A stretch of 64,000 bases of DNA from Oncomelania hupensis (Eukaryota > Mollusca > Gastropoda > Littorinimorpha > Pomatiopsidae): assembly GCA_036898135.1 (NCBI GenBank), contig CM072523.1, positions 33,039,364 to 33,103,363 of the forward strand, given 5' to 3'. The position numbers and the translations under genes were made by a program. The notes under the pieces were generated by a model. It had not been told where the DNA came from and made no database searches. It was given only the letters and a program-made list of their open reading frames with translations. Within the stretch, counting starts at the first letter, position 1. Each line of letters begins with the position of its first letter. Below are positions 1 through 13,900 of this stretch, piece after piece.

Positions 1-934
1 TGACTGTGTGAGGGTCCCATACTGTTGCTGCGTATTCGAGGATTGGACGGACAAAGGCCTTGTACGCAGTTTCCTTTGCCTTCTTGTTGCCAATCCTGAG
101 GTTGCGACGGAGGAAGCCTAGTGTCTTGTTTGCTTTATTAGTGATGTTGCTTACATGGTTTCCCCACTTCATGTCGTCCTGGATGTTGATGCCAAGGTAC
201 CTGGTAGAGCTGACATTTTCGAGTGTGTGGCCGTGCAGTTTGTATGCCGGGGTGATCTTCTTCCTCTTTCTAGTGACGCTTAAGGTGGAGCACTTTTCTG
301 GGTGGAACTGCATGGACCACTGTTCTTCCCAGGATGCAAGGGTGTTGAGGTCCTCCTGCAGTACTCTTTGGTCAGCTTCGGTTTTGGTGGTGTTGCTGCA
401 CATCGTGTCATCGGCGAATAGCCTAACTTTGGACTTGATGCCTGTCGGTAAGTCATTTATATACAGGAGGAATAGGCTCGGTCCTAGGACTGAGCCTTGG
501 GGGACCCCGGATTCCACTGGTGTGAAATCGGATCTTGCTCCCTCAACCACCACCGCTTGCTGCCGGCCATGCAGGAAGTCCTCAATCCAATTCTTGAGGT
601 GGCCTCCTATTCCATAGCGCTGGAGCTTGTGGATCAACAGGGCGTGGTTTACCTTGTCGAAGGCCTTTGAGAAGTCAAGGACGATGGTGTCTTCCTGGTT
701 TCCCCTCTCCAGCTCCTCAGTCGTCTCATCTACGTAGCCCAGGAGCTGTGTCTCGCAGGAGTGCCCACGTCGGAAGCCATGTTGCTCTGGTGCAAGGATG
801 TTGTTATCTTCCAGGTGGGACATGAGATGGCTGGTGATGATGTGCTCCATTAATTTGCAGGCTATGCAGGTAAGGGAGATGGGACGGTAGTTTACTGCTG
901 AGTATCTCTCCCCTTTCTTGAATACGGGTGTTAT
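1..934 (-). mobile_element. Jockey/CR1-type non-LTR retrotransposon, reverse transcriptase region (open frame, cut by window edge)
   Basis: Reading from about 934 down to 1 on the minus strand gives one open frame with no stop over roughly 310 codons. It contains the fingers/palm RT blocks in order: NYRPISLT, DFSKAFDKVNH, the signature GVPQGSVLGPSLFLLYINDL, and the catalytic FADDT box. A thumb-like segment (RYLGINIQDDMKWGNH) and the late CR1/jockey motif FVRPILEYAATVWDP follow. These motifs define the RT of jockey/CR1-like APE retrotransposons that insert by target-primed reverse transcription. The frame begins abruptly near 934 in AT-rich DNA, so this copy lacks its endonuclease part there (5' truncation or rearrangement); its 3' part lies left of position 1. 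The absence of stops suggests a fairly young copy. The exact clade is not determined. Confidence 0.88.
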
Positions 935-1523
935 ATTTGCTATATTAATATTCATTCATTCAATTTCTTGTCCTCTGTGTCCTCCAACTCGAAAAATTAC
1001 ACTTCACACGTGACATTCATTATATTAAAACAACTAACATGAGATTTTTCATCCTATTGGAATTTTTTTTTTTTTACAAAAATGACTTCGTGGACATTTC
1101 TAAAGTAGAGAAAGTAGCAACTAACATGCAAAAGACTGTAATCAGCCTATTTGTTTATTTATTTATTCATTTATGTCATAATTTTATTTATTGACTGTGA
1201 AGGAATCCAGTTGTACCAATTAATTCTAATTCTTATCATTATTTGTTCAGGCATTAGATTAGGATTGTACTAAATCCGTTTGAATTAATTAATACATTTT
1301 TGCGTCACAGATCCAGACAATTTCTTGGGTGCTAGTGATACCTTAAAAATAAATACATAAATAAACAAATTAAGGGGAACAATCCTTAACAAGCATTAAT
1401 GCACAAAATTATTTAAGTTAAATAATAATGTAGTGTTTCCCGACAGACCTTTCAAGAATTTTTGATGTCGTAAGTGATCCGATCCATGTTTTGGATACGC
1501 TGTTACCCAGGCGATGTTTCAAA
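935..1523. other. Intergenic / putative XRRA1 upstream region
   Basis: AT-rich stretch between the retrotransposon and the first XRRA1 codon. I see no ORF worth reporting and no clear TATA box or initiator. The 5' untranslated region and promoter of XRRA1 presumably lie here (inference from position only). Confidence 0.4.
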
Positions 1524-1898
1524 ATGGCGCTGTCGGGGTTGAAGTTTGACTCCGACTCCGGAGGTTTTATTTCAAATTGCTTTCCAGTCCGGGGTCTTGT
1601 TAAACGGGACATCAACGAAGGTTTGTGATTTTTAAAGAACATTTGCGTGCGTCAAGAAAATTGTTAGTATTTTCACCAAGTTGTTATGTAATGAAATAGC
1701 TAGTCTTTCAGTGTCAGGCATGTTAATTGTGTTTGAAGCTGATCCGACTGTAAGTTGAATAATAAATGATAAACGAAACTGGGATCAATAATTTGACAAT
1801 TGCCTTCATGTATTATACCTTTTACACTTTAGTATTGTGTGTTACCATCGTGCACACTTTTGAAAATGCATAAAAGTTCACTTATTTAGTTTCTGCAA

Positions 1899-1974
<76 letters not shown>

Positions 1975-4900
1975 CTTATTGTCTGACTGCCTTCCATAGG
2001 TGATGGAGCCTGGATTGTGGCCCATAGAGCTGAACAGCGCCGCAGGTTCAAAGCAGTCCTGTGCGCAAAGCCTCGCACATACTCTCGCATTCGAGAGGAA
2101 CGCAAGCGTGCAGAGGACCAAGGGGTGCCTATGACTGCTAGTCACATCGATGGGGAGGAGGAAAATGAACCAGAAGGTTCTGCACTTGATGGTTTCTTCT
2201 TGGTAAGTTTAGTTTCTATATCTGCCCTACTTGTTGCACTTGTAGTTATTATATATGTTGGCACAAAGATCTAAAGAAATTTTACTAATTGTTGATAGTG
2301 GAATTAAATTCTTCAGATACGTTTACCAGCATTTTCAGTGTAGCAGATTATATATATTAAATTCTGTTGAACATCAATTTTTACCTGAGACGTATAATTG
2401 ACTAGTGCCTCGACAGCTGCAACTGGTAATATTTGCTGGCTCTGTGTTCCCCCTTTTTATCCATATATAGTTTATTTTATTTTATTTTTATAAATAGTTA
2501 TTTAATAAATAAAATTTATTTTAAGTTTATTTATTTCTTTTGTATTAAAAAAATTAATTCTTTTTTTTTTTTTGAGGAAGTGGATAATGCATATTTAATT
2601 GAACCAGAAGACTACAGAAGACTACAGAAGATTTCCTATACCCAACACATCACCAACGACCAAGTCAGACAGACCATCACACAAGCCATTGGACAACACG
2701 ATAACATGCTCACAGTGATAAATAAACTGAACCTCTGATAGTATGGCCATGTCACCGGAGCATCAGAACTTGCAAAGACTATCTTGCAAGGCACAGTGCA
2801 AGGAGGCAGAAGAAGAGATGCGCATGGGAGGACAACATTTGAGAATGGACTGGCTTGACACTGAGGGAAACCATGAAGGTTGCTGAGGACAGAGAAAGAT
2901 AGAGTACGCTGGTTAAACGATCATCTTTGGTGCCCCAACAACTTTTGAGTTTCGGGATAGAATAGGATAGGATTTGAACCAACCATCTTTTCTTTAACTG
3001 AATGTCGCGAGTTTTTTAACATGTCACTAGAAAGCAACAGCATGTTGAAAACGTAGGCCGTCTAAAGAGTAATCACAAAGTTGGCTCCTGTGAGAAGCAG
3101 TTTTCAGCCATTTTAGGATGGAATTTTCCTGGAACTACATGTGTGCACACCATATTGTGGATTGTATATAATTATAGACTGTATAGAAAAAAAAACTTTT
3201 TTTTAAAACAGATTTAATGAATTATACATTTTGTTAGTGTATTTTTATTTATGTATTTATTTATGTATTTGTTTATTCATTTATTTATTCATTCATTCTT
3301 TCTTTTATTTGTTTTTTTATTTTATAACCAACGTGTTTGCTGTTTGCTGTGTGTACAGCTGAAACATTGCTGTGTGGAAGATCCGTCTGACCTATGTTCA
3401 GTAAACATTGCCGGCCAGCAATTGTTTGATGTTAAGGAGGAAGATTTGGAGATCTTTGACAACGTAGCCTATGTCAATGCTGGCGAAAACTTCTTGCCTT
3501 TTGGTAATAGGATATTTATTTTTAAATTCTGCTTGTTCAGATTATTTTATTGAACAGTATAACTCAGTTAGTAGAGTCAAAGCTTCTGTTTCAGAAGTCA
3601 CTGATTTGATTTAGTCGCTATCTGTCAACACTAAACTGCTTGTGAGCTCTCTCCTTTTTATTGCTTCAGTCTTTTTGGTGGGTGTTTCAGTGTGTAGCAG
3701 GTAGTTATTGTTTTTCTTGTAGATTCTACTGAAACTGCTTTGTACTCACTTGTTTAGTACTATAGATGTCATGCTTTGCTGAAAAGACAACTGAAATTTA
3801 CCTGCCTAGGTCATCAGTATGACCCAAAATAAACATCATAGTCCAAGTAAATATTGATTAAGTGAGGCAAATGAACATATGTCTTCTACTACTTTCATAC
3901 CAATTGTCAGATGGCAGAATGTTTATGTTAAACACAAGGACGAAGTAGTCTCCTTTGAGGGAAAAAAAACAAGAAAAAAAAGAACTGAAGTTGACAAAAG
4001 CATTGCAAACATAATGTTATTCAATTAATAAAGTCCACCAAAGGCTACAAGTTTTCCCTCTGCTACAGTCTTTAGTCCTTGTCATGTACACAGAGATCTT
4101 GGTCATTGTTTCCAGAGGCTTTCAGAGGGTTCCCATCTCTCAGAGAGCTTGAACTGCCTCTCAATGGGTTGAGGAGTTTGAAACCAAAGGAACAGGACTT
4201 TCCAAAACTAGAGGTGAGTGTACTTCTTTTTGATCTAGTTAGGTGGAATTTTAGGGTCATGAGTATAGTACTAACACCCACAGACTATAGAGTATGTACA
4301 TGTAAGGAATGTGAAGAGACTTGTTTGTGTGGGAGAAACTATGTGAAAGAAAGTAAATGGTACTCACAAATTTGGGATGGTGTCTGCAAGAGATGTTTTA
4401 TTTATGGAAACATTTTCCAAGCTGATTCCCTCTTCTGTGGTCAACTCAGATTTGTGGAAATATGAATTTATTAATTTTATTTCATTTTGTCTTTTTGTTA
4501 TTGCTAGGTATTCAATTTCCAGTGAACGTTGGTGTAAGAATGCATGAAAAATATGCTTTTAAATTGATCTGCTGTTTAGGTCAAAGTGCAATATGTTTAT
4601 AATATATAATTGTATTTGAAGATTACTTACTTATTAAGTTGAGATGTTATTATCACAACACAGCATTATTATATCGGAGTATAATTGAGACAAACATTAT
4701 GTGTGACCTAAATTTAGTCTTTTGAATCATTATTTTTAGGCCAGTATTATTGAATATTATTTTTTGTTTACACTTGGGTTTACAGGTTCTGGATCTGTCC
4801 TACAACAACTTGTCACAAGAAGACATTTTGACCCTGGGAACCTTGGTCAATCTTCGTGTCCTACATTTGACTGGCAACAACTTCAAGACGCTACCTGCAG

Positions 4901-7900
4901 ACATGTCACTACCTTACATTTCCCCTGAAAAGTAGGTGTACCGTGAAGACTTTGATTTGAATGTTGGGATACTATTTGTCACCTCGGCAGGCGAATTTCA
5001 GGTTGCCTTCTCAGCAGCTGGAGAGCATTTGGACAATTTGAAGTCTGATTAAATTCAAATATCACTAGTTATATTTTCAAACTTTTATTATGATTCAGGT
5101 TATTCCCTGCCTAGAACAACAATTATTACTCTTGTGCTTCACATATCTTATATATTTAACGTTAGGGATTGCATTCACTGCAAAATGTTGCCAATATTTT
5201 AATTTGGAGACAAGAAATCCAATTAATTGTGAGCTGGTGATGATCGAGGTTAAGGAGTAGGTTGGGAACAGCTTTTCTTTGTAGTGCATTTAACTGATAT
5301 TGTTTCATGTCTAAAAGTGTTGTTTCTTTCTTCCCTTTGTTTTTGATTGAACAGGAAATTGAGAAGACAGAGGTTTTCACATTTAGAAGTACTTCTACTG
5401 GATGACAACAAACTTTCAGACATAAACGTCTTTGCTGCTCTAGCTGGCCTCCCTAAGTGAGTTGTTTTTTGGTCTCTCTTCTATATCATGTACCATGATC
5501 ATCGTCATCATCATCATCGTTATCATCAGCATAGTTATCATCATCAACATCAAGCTAGTCATCATCATATCACCATGATATCATACTTTTTGTCTGCACA
5601 GACTTCGGCACATCAACATGGAGAAGAATGAAATATTCTGCATCCCTCAGCTGAAGTGGGTTGAAGGGCGAGTGGTGACCCAAGAAGGGCCTAAGCCCAA
5701 GAGGCCCAGCAGCAGTCACAGCAGCGGCAGACGGCCCAAATCTCGCAGCAACAGTGGCAGAAAGAAGGAGACTGTGCAACTGCAAGAAGATGCGCTAGAA
5801 CCACCTTCTGAGGTTTCACAGGTAATGTCTTGACATTTTGAATTCACTGGTTAAGTACACCAATATAACATTCATTCATCTGGAAATATTTTTAAATAGT
5901 CGGGAATAAGAACGAATCAAATGCTTGTCTGTTAGTTGGTTGTCATTCCGTTGCAAGCCATATCTTAAGAACCACTGAACCTATTTTGTCCAAACTTCAA
6001 AAGAATATTACCAGGGTTAGTGACCGGCTTCCCATGTCATCATATTTGCTCTATCTTAAAGGACAAGATCACCGGATTGATTTCTTTGCTAAAGACACTA
6101 ATTTCTTGTCTCATGTACACACGCTTTTTATTGAGCAGTTACCATTGGATAGGGTTTTCGGTAGCTCAGTCGATCTCATTCCTGTCTATCAACTAAGATA
6201 CCCTGGTTTGAATCCCAACCATGGTAGAGTATTTTGTGTGTATTATTGTTCTTTGGTTATTTTTAGTCTTTTTATAACATTTCTTTTTTGTGCATGTGTA
6301 TTTATTTTTGTTTGTGTTTGGTAAGGCAAAAGGTTTGTGAGATTAACAGAGTGAGTAGGTAGTCACTGCAAAAGAACAGGACTTGAGTTAGTGAAAGCAG
6401 ATCAAGCAAGCACAATCTTTATTCAAAGCGTTCCTGCTATCTGTCCACAGCTGCCCATGACCGGCAATGCAGCAAACCCTGAGCCTTCAGAAGACACATT
6501 GAAAACTAAAGATGACTTCGACTTTGAACGTAAGATTCTCCCTTTTCTGTCTGAATGTGCTTTTGCTGGGAATTATAACTTCATGGTTTTGTATAAGTGA
6601 TTGGGCTTGCTGAAGATCTGTGTTGTGTAGAGTAATGGGTAGGTTAAAGGCTGGGGACAGTTTGTAGTTTTCTCGCATCTTGCAATACTTGTACTATATA
6701 GATCTACAATTTGCTTTTGGATGCCTGGGTTATTAGATTATTGGTGATTGTTTAGGACAGGAGGGGGTTAGAGGAAGGTAAAGGGGAGAGGAAAATAATT
6801 ATTAATGTCTGGATGATGATTGGCATTATCATTTGGTAACGGCGGACCTTGTTTGAGTTTGTTTTGTTGTTGTTGTTGTTTTAACCTTGGGATGCAAAAA
6901 ATAGGTGTAGTAGGAAATTAAGTTTCGTACTTAGATTGGAATTGGGATATGTGCAAAATGGTGTTAAAAAGATGTTTCCTAATTGTATACACAAATGTAA
7001 AAAAAAAAAGTATTAAAATTAAAAAAATATGTGGATTGGGATTTGCAAATTGTAATTTCAACGGTGTACAATATATGCATTTGCGTGGTGTCTCCTACTT
7101 TCACTGTCTATGTGCATGGTGTGAATGTTATTTTTTATGAGAATGGTATCTCGTGTGTTGCTTGGCATGGCACCACTATGATAAAACACTTGAGATAGTC
7201 TGCTCAGGGACAAGTGAAAAGTACATGGTGGGGGAATTAGAAGTAGTATGGTATATTTTTCTTCTTTTGTTAGAATAAGGTCATTTCTGTGGAATGTGCA
7301 TGTTTTACATCTCCCTGTTTGTATCTGTGTGTTTCTATGTTCAGTAAGCATGCAGGAATGCCTAAGCAAAGAGCATGATTAGCATTTTTCAACATTTATA
7401 CTGTAAAACTTTAAAATAAAATGTTAATGAAGAGAGTGGACTATTTTCCAATTTCTTTTTCAGTCATAATGATTTCATGCAGTTTTAATAGTAATAATTC
7501 ACTCCAGTTTTGTAGAGTGTTTAACAATTTAGTTTGTTTTGAGCTTTTAAAATAAGTACGCAAAAATGTAATGAAGAATTTCGTTTTTCTATTTAACATA
7601 GAATATTAAAGAATTTAGTTTTGTTTAATACAATTATAGGTTTAGCAGTAACACATATGGGAGTTTTAATTTTAATACATTTGTTAATGAATTTTTATTC
7701 AGCATTTAGCAATAGTATATTTGTAGCTGTAATATATTATTTGATGTCAGTGCATGTTGCATTTAAGCTTTGTATTTTCCAATTTTTGCTTTATAGGAAA
7801 TCACAATGGAAGTAAGTTTTATTACAAATAGCCTTGATATTAGTCTTTGTAATGCTCTTTGGCTTTTTCTGAATTTTACAATTTATTTTATTTGATGCTT

Positions 7901-10900
7901 ATTGGCACTTTTGACTTTGACTCACTATTTATACAGATTTGCTTGGCTCAAATATATGTACCATAAATCATTATGTTTCAGTTTTTGCTTTGCTAAATTC
8001 TGTATGCTTTGTATTTATTTCTTGTTTATTTATTTTATTTATTTATTTTATGACCAGTACTATGGCTCATCTTTATAACTACCAAAATATTGGCAAATAT
8101 TACTTGGTCTTGAATATGAAACTAAAACATTTTGGCACATTCACATTCATGTTCGTTATTGTCAGTTTTCTACAACAATTGCAAATTTGGCTATGAATGT
8201 ATAAACAATATTTGATTACACTTAACATTTTTCCAGCACACGTCACTTAATATTTTATTCTTTATATTACATGGGTCAAATTTCCTTCTTTAAGTGATGA
8301 CAATAAATCAGCTTGATTTACGTATTATCTTAAATAATAACTATTCCTTAATGTTACATTGCATTTACTCTAATTGTATTGCCACTTACATTAATTGCAC
8401 ACACATATTTTAATGTTACTTGACTGCATGATGGTACACTCAAAATATTTGGCACTTTTGCATATATGATTTACTCCACCTCACTCTACACATTTCAAAT
8501 CCTTGCATCTTAATCCCTTGCGCTTTGAACTGATTTACTTAGGAAAATGAGCTTCATAATACACTTTTTATTATTATCATTACATTGATTTGAGAGAATG
8601 CAGTAGTGTAGTGATCGCTTTTTAATAATTGTATGTATGAGGGTAGTCCAATACGTTCTTAGCCTACAAAAAGAAAAACGAAAATTTTGAAAAAGTGGCG
8701 ATTTATTTTTCAATATAGTCTCCTTTTAGTTCGATACACTTGACCCAGCGATGCTCCCCAAGTTTGGAAACAAATAGAAGTCACACGGAGAATCTGGAGA
8801 ATACTGTGGATGGGACAGCAGTTCGTAGCCCAAGAATCGAATCACCAACCAATATTGCTCATTTTCCATTTTTCTAAAATCCGCGGACATGCCCGCTTTT
8901 ACACGTGGTCAAAATAAAACTACAAGTCCGATCCGGCTGAAATTTCGACAGTAGCCATCTACGAGAATGTACTACATGATAGTAAATTGCTCTTGTGATA
9001 CTGGTGATATCGGGCGGTGAGGCTAAGTACTTATCGGACTGTCCTCGTATTTACCACATACACCAAAATTGCTGATAGATTAATTACTAATCATTAATTA
9101 ACATTGCTGTGCAGTTTTATGTGTGATTTTCTGTTTCACACATTTTGTAGTTAAGCAGTTCTAGTAGTTGTTTGGTGAGAGACATTTCAGTGATTTTTTG
9201 TGTGCATGTAATGTGTTGCATACACTGGAAAATAAAATGTTAGTGCAGCTTTATTAACAATAGTAAAGTCCTTTTCAAAATCATTGTTGTTACACATTCC
9301 AGAACTTTTAAAAACGTTTATGTGCTCACTCTTATCTTATAAAATGTTTGTGTTTCATTAAAGTAAATTCCTTGTGGCCTAGGAATTTTATACTGCATCA
9401 AAGAAACAATCCTAAATGAAGAAACATCATGTTTTCTTGGAAAGTGGCCCGGCCTGTTGTCCATAGTGTTAACACAGTTTACACACCTGGAGCAAATGTG
9501 AATCATGGGTTTATTTCAGACTAGAACTAGTGTGTGCTTGCTAGATCTCAGCAGCCAGCAGTGTGCCTTGAAACAGCACCATATACACATAATTATTTGA
9601 ATAATTATTATGAGAACCTTGTGAACAGTGAATGCAATATGGGCTGCAATACCTATATAGGACATTGGTGATCTTTTAACTGACATGAAATTATGATAGC
9701 TTCTTTACCTTCTTCAGCACTGTTGAACCACATTAACTGATTGTGAATATAGAATTTTCCTGTATATGCAGGCATTGAGAAACATGCCCAAGGCGAACAG
9801 ACAGATCATTTACTGATGATCACATTTGTATGTTGATTCATGCAACTGGCTCTAATGCAGTCATTTGTATGCCACAGAACTGATGAATGATGACTTCAGC
9901 TTGGGGGATCTTGGTGATCGTATCACAGAACTGGAAGAGGAGACAGCCAAAGGAAATGAAGGGGTGAACGAGACAGAGAAGACTGACAACAATACAAACG
10001 CAAGTGAGGAATTCAAAGCCTTGCCACCATTTCCTGAGCTGCGCTACTTGAACCTTGCTCACAACCATGTGAGTGTCAAATCTGTAACTCTGCCATGGTT
10101 TATAAGGCAACTGTATAGATACATCACAGAGCAAAATAGCATTACTTTAGAAAATTCCCAGATTGAGGTTATCCCGAGGAAAATACTGCATCTTTGACAC
10201 TTCATCTTGATCTCTGATCTTCCTAATGTCTTTCTACCTTCATTTTACATTCTCTTTGACTTCCCCGGTAAAGCTTGTCAACCCTGTCATAGCATGATCT
10301 GATGACTCCGTGTGTTTGTGTAGATTAGAGAGGAGGATGCCTTACTGGCAGTGGCAGCTTGGCCGATGCTGGTTCACCTGGTCATTCACAATAATCCTCT
10401 GACAAAAGACCATGCTGGTGACCCACCTCTTCTCAAGCGCTTCCTCACAGATCGACTGGGTATCAAACTACAGAGGTTTGTTGATTATAATACAAATGTT
10501 CAGCAAATTTCATTTCTGAATGTACAGCATTGAGTATTATTATATTCACTCCATTATCCTCTCTTTTCCCCTTGTTACACTAAATAAAGTCGCTCAACAC
10601 ACTGAAGCCAGCTCAGATTTCTACAGACAATGTCATCTCCTTAATGTCATAGTGTGCCAAATGCGGAATTCTCTTACAGCACAGCCAGAGTGAACCATTG
10701 AAACATACAGTCATCATTGATCTGTTTTAAGCTAGCGATACACGGTAAGACTAGATCTTATGATACCCGCGTATGCCGCTGCAGATCTGATGTCTTTGCT
10801 GATACACGGTATGTATGAGTCATAAGCCTGTCGGTAAAGGCCAAGGTCGCTGGTGTAGTCTACGGCTAACTAGATCTAAATAGTTGCAAAAGCAATTGTT

Positions 10901-13900
10901 GTTAGCGCGTGATAAATTGATGATGCTTGTTTTTCAAAACGTCATTACATTTTTTAAAAAGTAATATTAATATGCATTGCACAAATATATTATTCTTTAT
11001 TTTCATATCGTTCATTGACATGAGTCACACGACAACAAAAATCACACTGTCGGCTTTACGATCCAGCAAAATATTGCAGGCTTCATGAAACCACGCCTGT
11101 ATTGATGAAAGTGCGCAGTTTCTGGTCCCTTGGTCTTTGTAGACCTGCAATGATGTGTCCCATAAGCAGCTATGTTCATGGTACAACTCAATCAAAATTC
11201 CTGTTTGGTGCTTCGACAGGTCTGCCATTTTTCAGTTTGTAGGTCGCGGTTTTTCAGTGACCTTCACCTCGGAGTTCAATCAAATAGCTGTTTTGATTGT
11301 CTGTCTGACCTCCACTGTCGTATCGCGCCGTGAAAAAATAGAACATGCTCTATCGATAAGACTTGACGACAATTCCTACCGATCCGGGAATTTCTGTAGT
11401 CATATGCGGGTATCATAAGATCTAGTCTTACCGTGTATCGCCGCCTTTAGACATGTTTGTACTTGCTTGCTTTTAGTCAAAATAGTTCGTTGGAGTAGTG
11501 CAAGTGCACTGGAATGGGGCTGTTTTGCTCATAGCAAATTAAGCTAAAAAGTACACAAAACTTGTGCTAGGTGCTTTAAGTTTGAATTGCACTCAATGTC
11601 TTCATTCTTTTCTTTCTTTTTTGCTTCAGCTTTGGATTTGATTATAATCATTACTGCATGTTCAATCTTTGGAGTTTCTTTTTATTTTTGCCACATTTGT
11701 TGCAGAAAACATCAAGCAATTCTAGTCAAGCCACACATTGAAGTTACCCAGACAAAAGCAAGAACTGTAAGTTCACTCAGAGCTGACAATAATATTTGAT
11801 TTGTTAACCATTGATGCATAGTATTTTTGGTATATTTTATAGATAGCATCCACAAAAGTGTGGATTTGTCACTCAGAAAGACTTGCGTTTTTTCTTATTT
11901 TCCAAATTATGTAATGTTTAGTGCAAATGTTGTGAACATGTTGACATTTCTCAACAATAAGATAATTATTACGTGCTCATTATATTGATATGTTATAACT
12001 GTGTTTGTATGGTTTGTGTGTGTTTTTTCTTGAGTATTTTTCTATCAAAACATGAAATTATTTTAGTTTGTTGTTAAATATTTTAGACTGATTCTACAAA
12101 AGTAGCACAACACCTTAAGTGTTGAATCTTTTAGTGTGGTATCCTTTAAACACAATGAGCATGTTACAGTGACATGGGTTAACCAGCACTATACAAGAAT
12201 TCAACATCAGCAGAACTAATGGTTGAGTGTATAATTATGTGTATTAGGTGTCGGATATTGTACCCAAAGTACCGCGGATGACCATCGAGGAACGTATTCA
12301 GCAGCTTGCTCTAGAAGCTCCCAAACCTCAGCCTGCCATTGACCAGCAAAACACTAAGCCTTCACTACACGAAGATAGAACTCTTTCTGGTTAGTACTTA
12401 TTTATTTATTTAATAGGATATATGTTAAAATAATGTATGTGAAAACAAGTTAATAGAAAAATAATTATTACAAAACAAAAACAAAACAAAAAAACTCCCA
12501 TCTAAGGTAAACACTGAACCCAATGTAAAAATAAGTGATGGAGAAAAACAGAAAGCACAAAAACTTGAAGTTTTTGTTATTGACTGACTTTGTTTTGAAT
12601 GAAACTCAAAGAGCAAGTGGAAACTATATTAATATAGATTTGCTGCTTTTATTGTATTGCGTTGTGTTTTTATTATATTGTGTTGTTTCATGTTGTTTTG
12701 TATTAATCTTCCCTTGTCTCACAGGTCTGGACTTGGAAACGTCAAAGAGGATGCCGCTGCCACCCATCGCCCCCACACCTCCCTCTGTACCCAGGACGCC
12801 AAACACTCAGGCCTGGATGGAGAGAGAGAGGACGACGGAGAAGGAAGAGAAGATCGTCGAGGAAGAAAGAACTCGGCAAGCACGCCCAGACTCTGGTGCT
12901 TTCTTCATGACTCAGGTAAGAGCTATATGATGTGGAAATGGGGGAAGGGGAAGGGCAGACTTTAAAGATCCTGACGCTCATGTCCTATAGATGGATGAGT
13001 GCTTGCTGGCTACACAAATACACCCAGCTAGTGCTGGGTCCCTTCTCCTCCCTCATTGTGCTCAGTTGTCTGGGCGTTGGACAAGGATCTCAAAGGCTGC
13101 AAGTGCCTCGGGTGGCTTGAGTTAGATACAAAAATTGGCCAGCAGCTCTTGAGCTGGAAAAGCTCTGTATAAGAACAGCTAAATAAAATAAAAAGGGGAG
13201 GGGAAAAAAAAAGAGTAGAGGAAGAAGGGGTATTATTGGGGGTGATGATTAGGATGATGGTGGTGAAAGTGTGCGTCTTCTTAGCTGAAATGTTTCATGC
13301 TTTTTCTTTTCATGTGTGTGTGATGTTTTTGTCCCCATCTCCTCTCTCTCCCACCTCAATCACCACCCTCTAGATGGATGGGTTCTAGCGTTGTTGTATT
13401 CAGCTGTTGCTGTTTGTTCCTTCTGTGATTAACATTGTGCTATCTAGTAGTTGGGCATATGCATTTTTTGGTATTGATTTGAAATGCTTATATGGATGCT
13501 TGTATTGATTTAAAATGCTTATAGCATTTTAAAAAAATAATTGTAACCTTTTTTTTTCTGGGGGGGAGGGGGGAGAGGGGGGGTGTTTTTCCCCCAATTT
13601 TTTGTTTTAGACTTTCATATGTGTACAAATGGATGTGACAAGAAGCCACAAGGATGTTAAAATTAAGCTGTACAATTATAGACTGAATAAGAATGTTGTG
13701 TGGTATTGAATTGTATTGATAGAGTGTTGATTTTCAAATGCCAGGTGGAGGACCAGACAGCGGAAGAAGCGCGGAAGGCGCAGCAGGCCACGGAGGAGGA
13801 GGAGGAGGAGAGAAGGGAGATTACCAACATCAACAACTCCAGCGACAATCGTTACCGTGGTTACGAACTTCTTCTGGAAGATGACAAGGAAGTGGAGATG

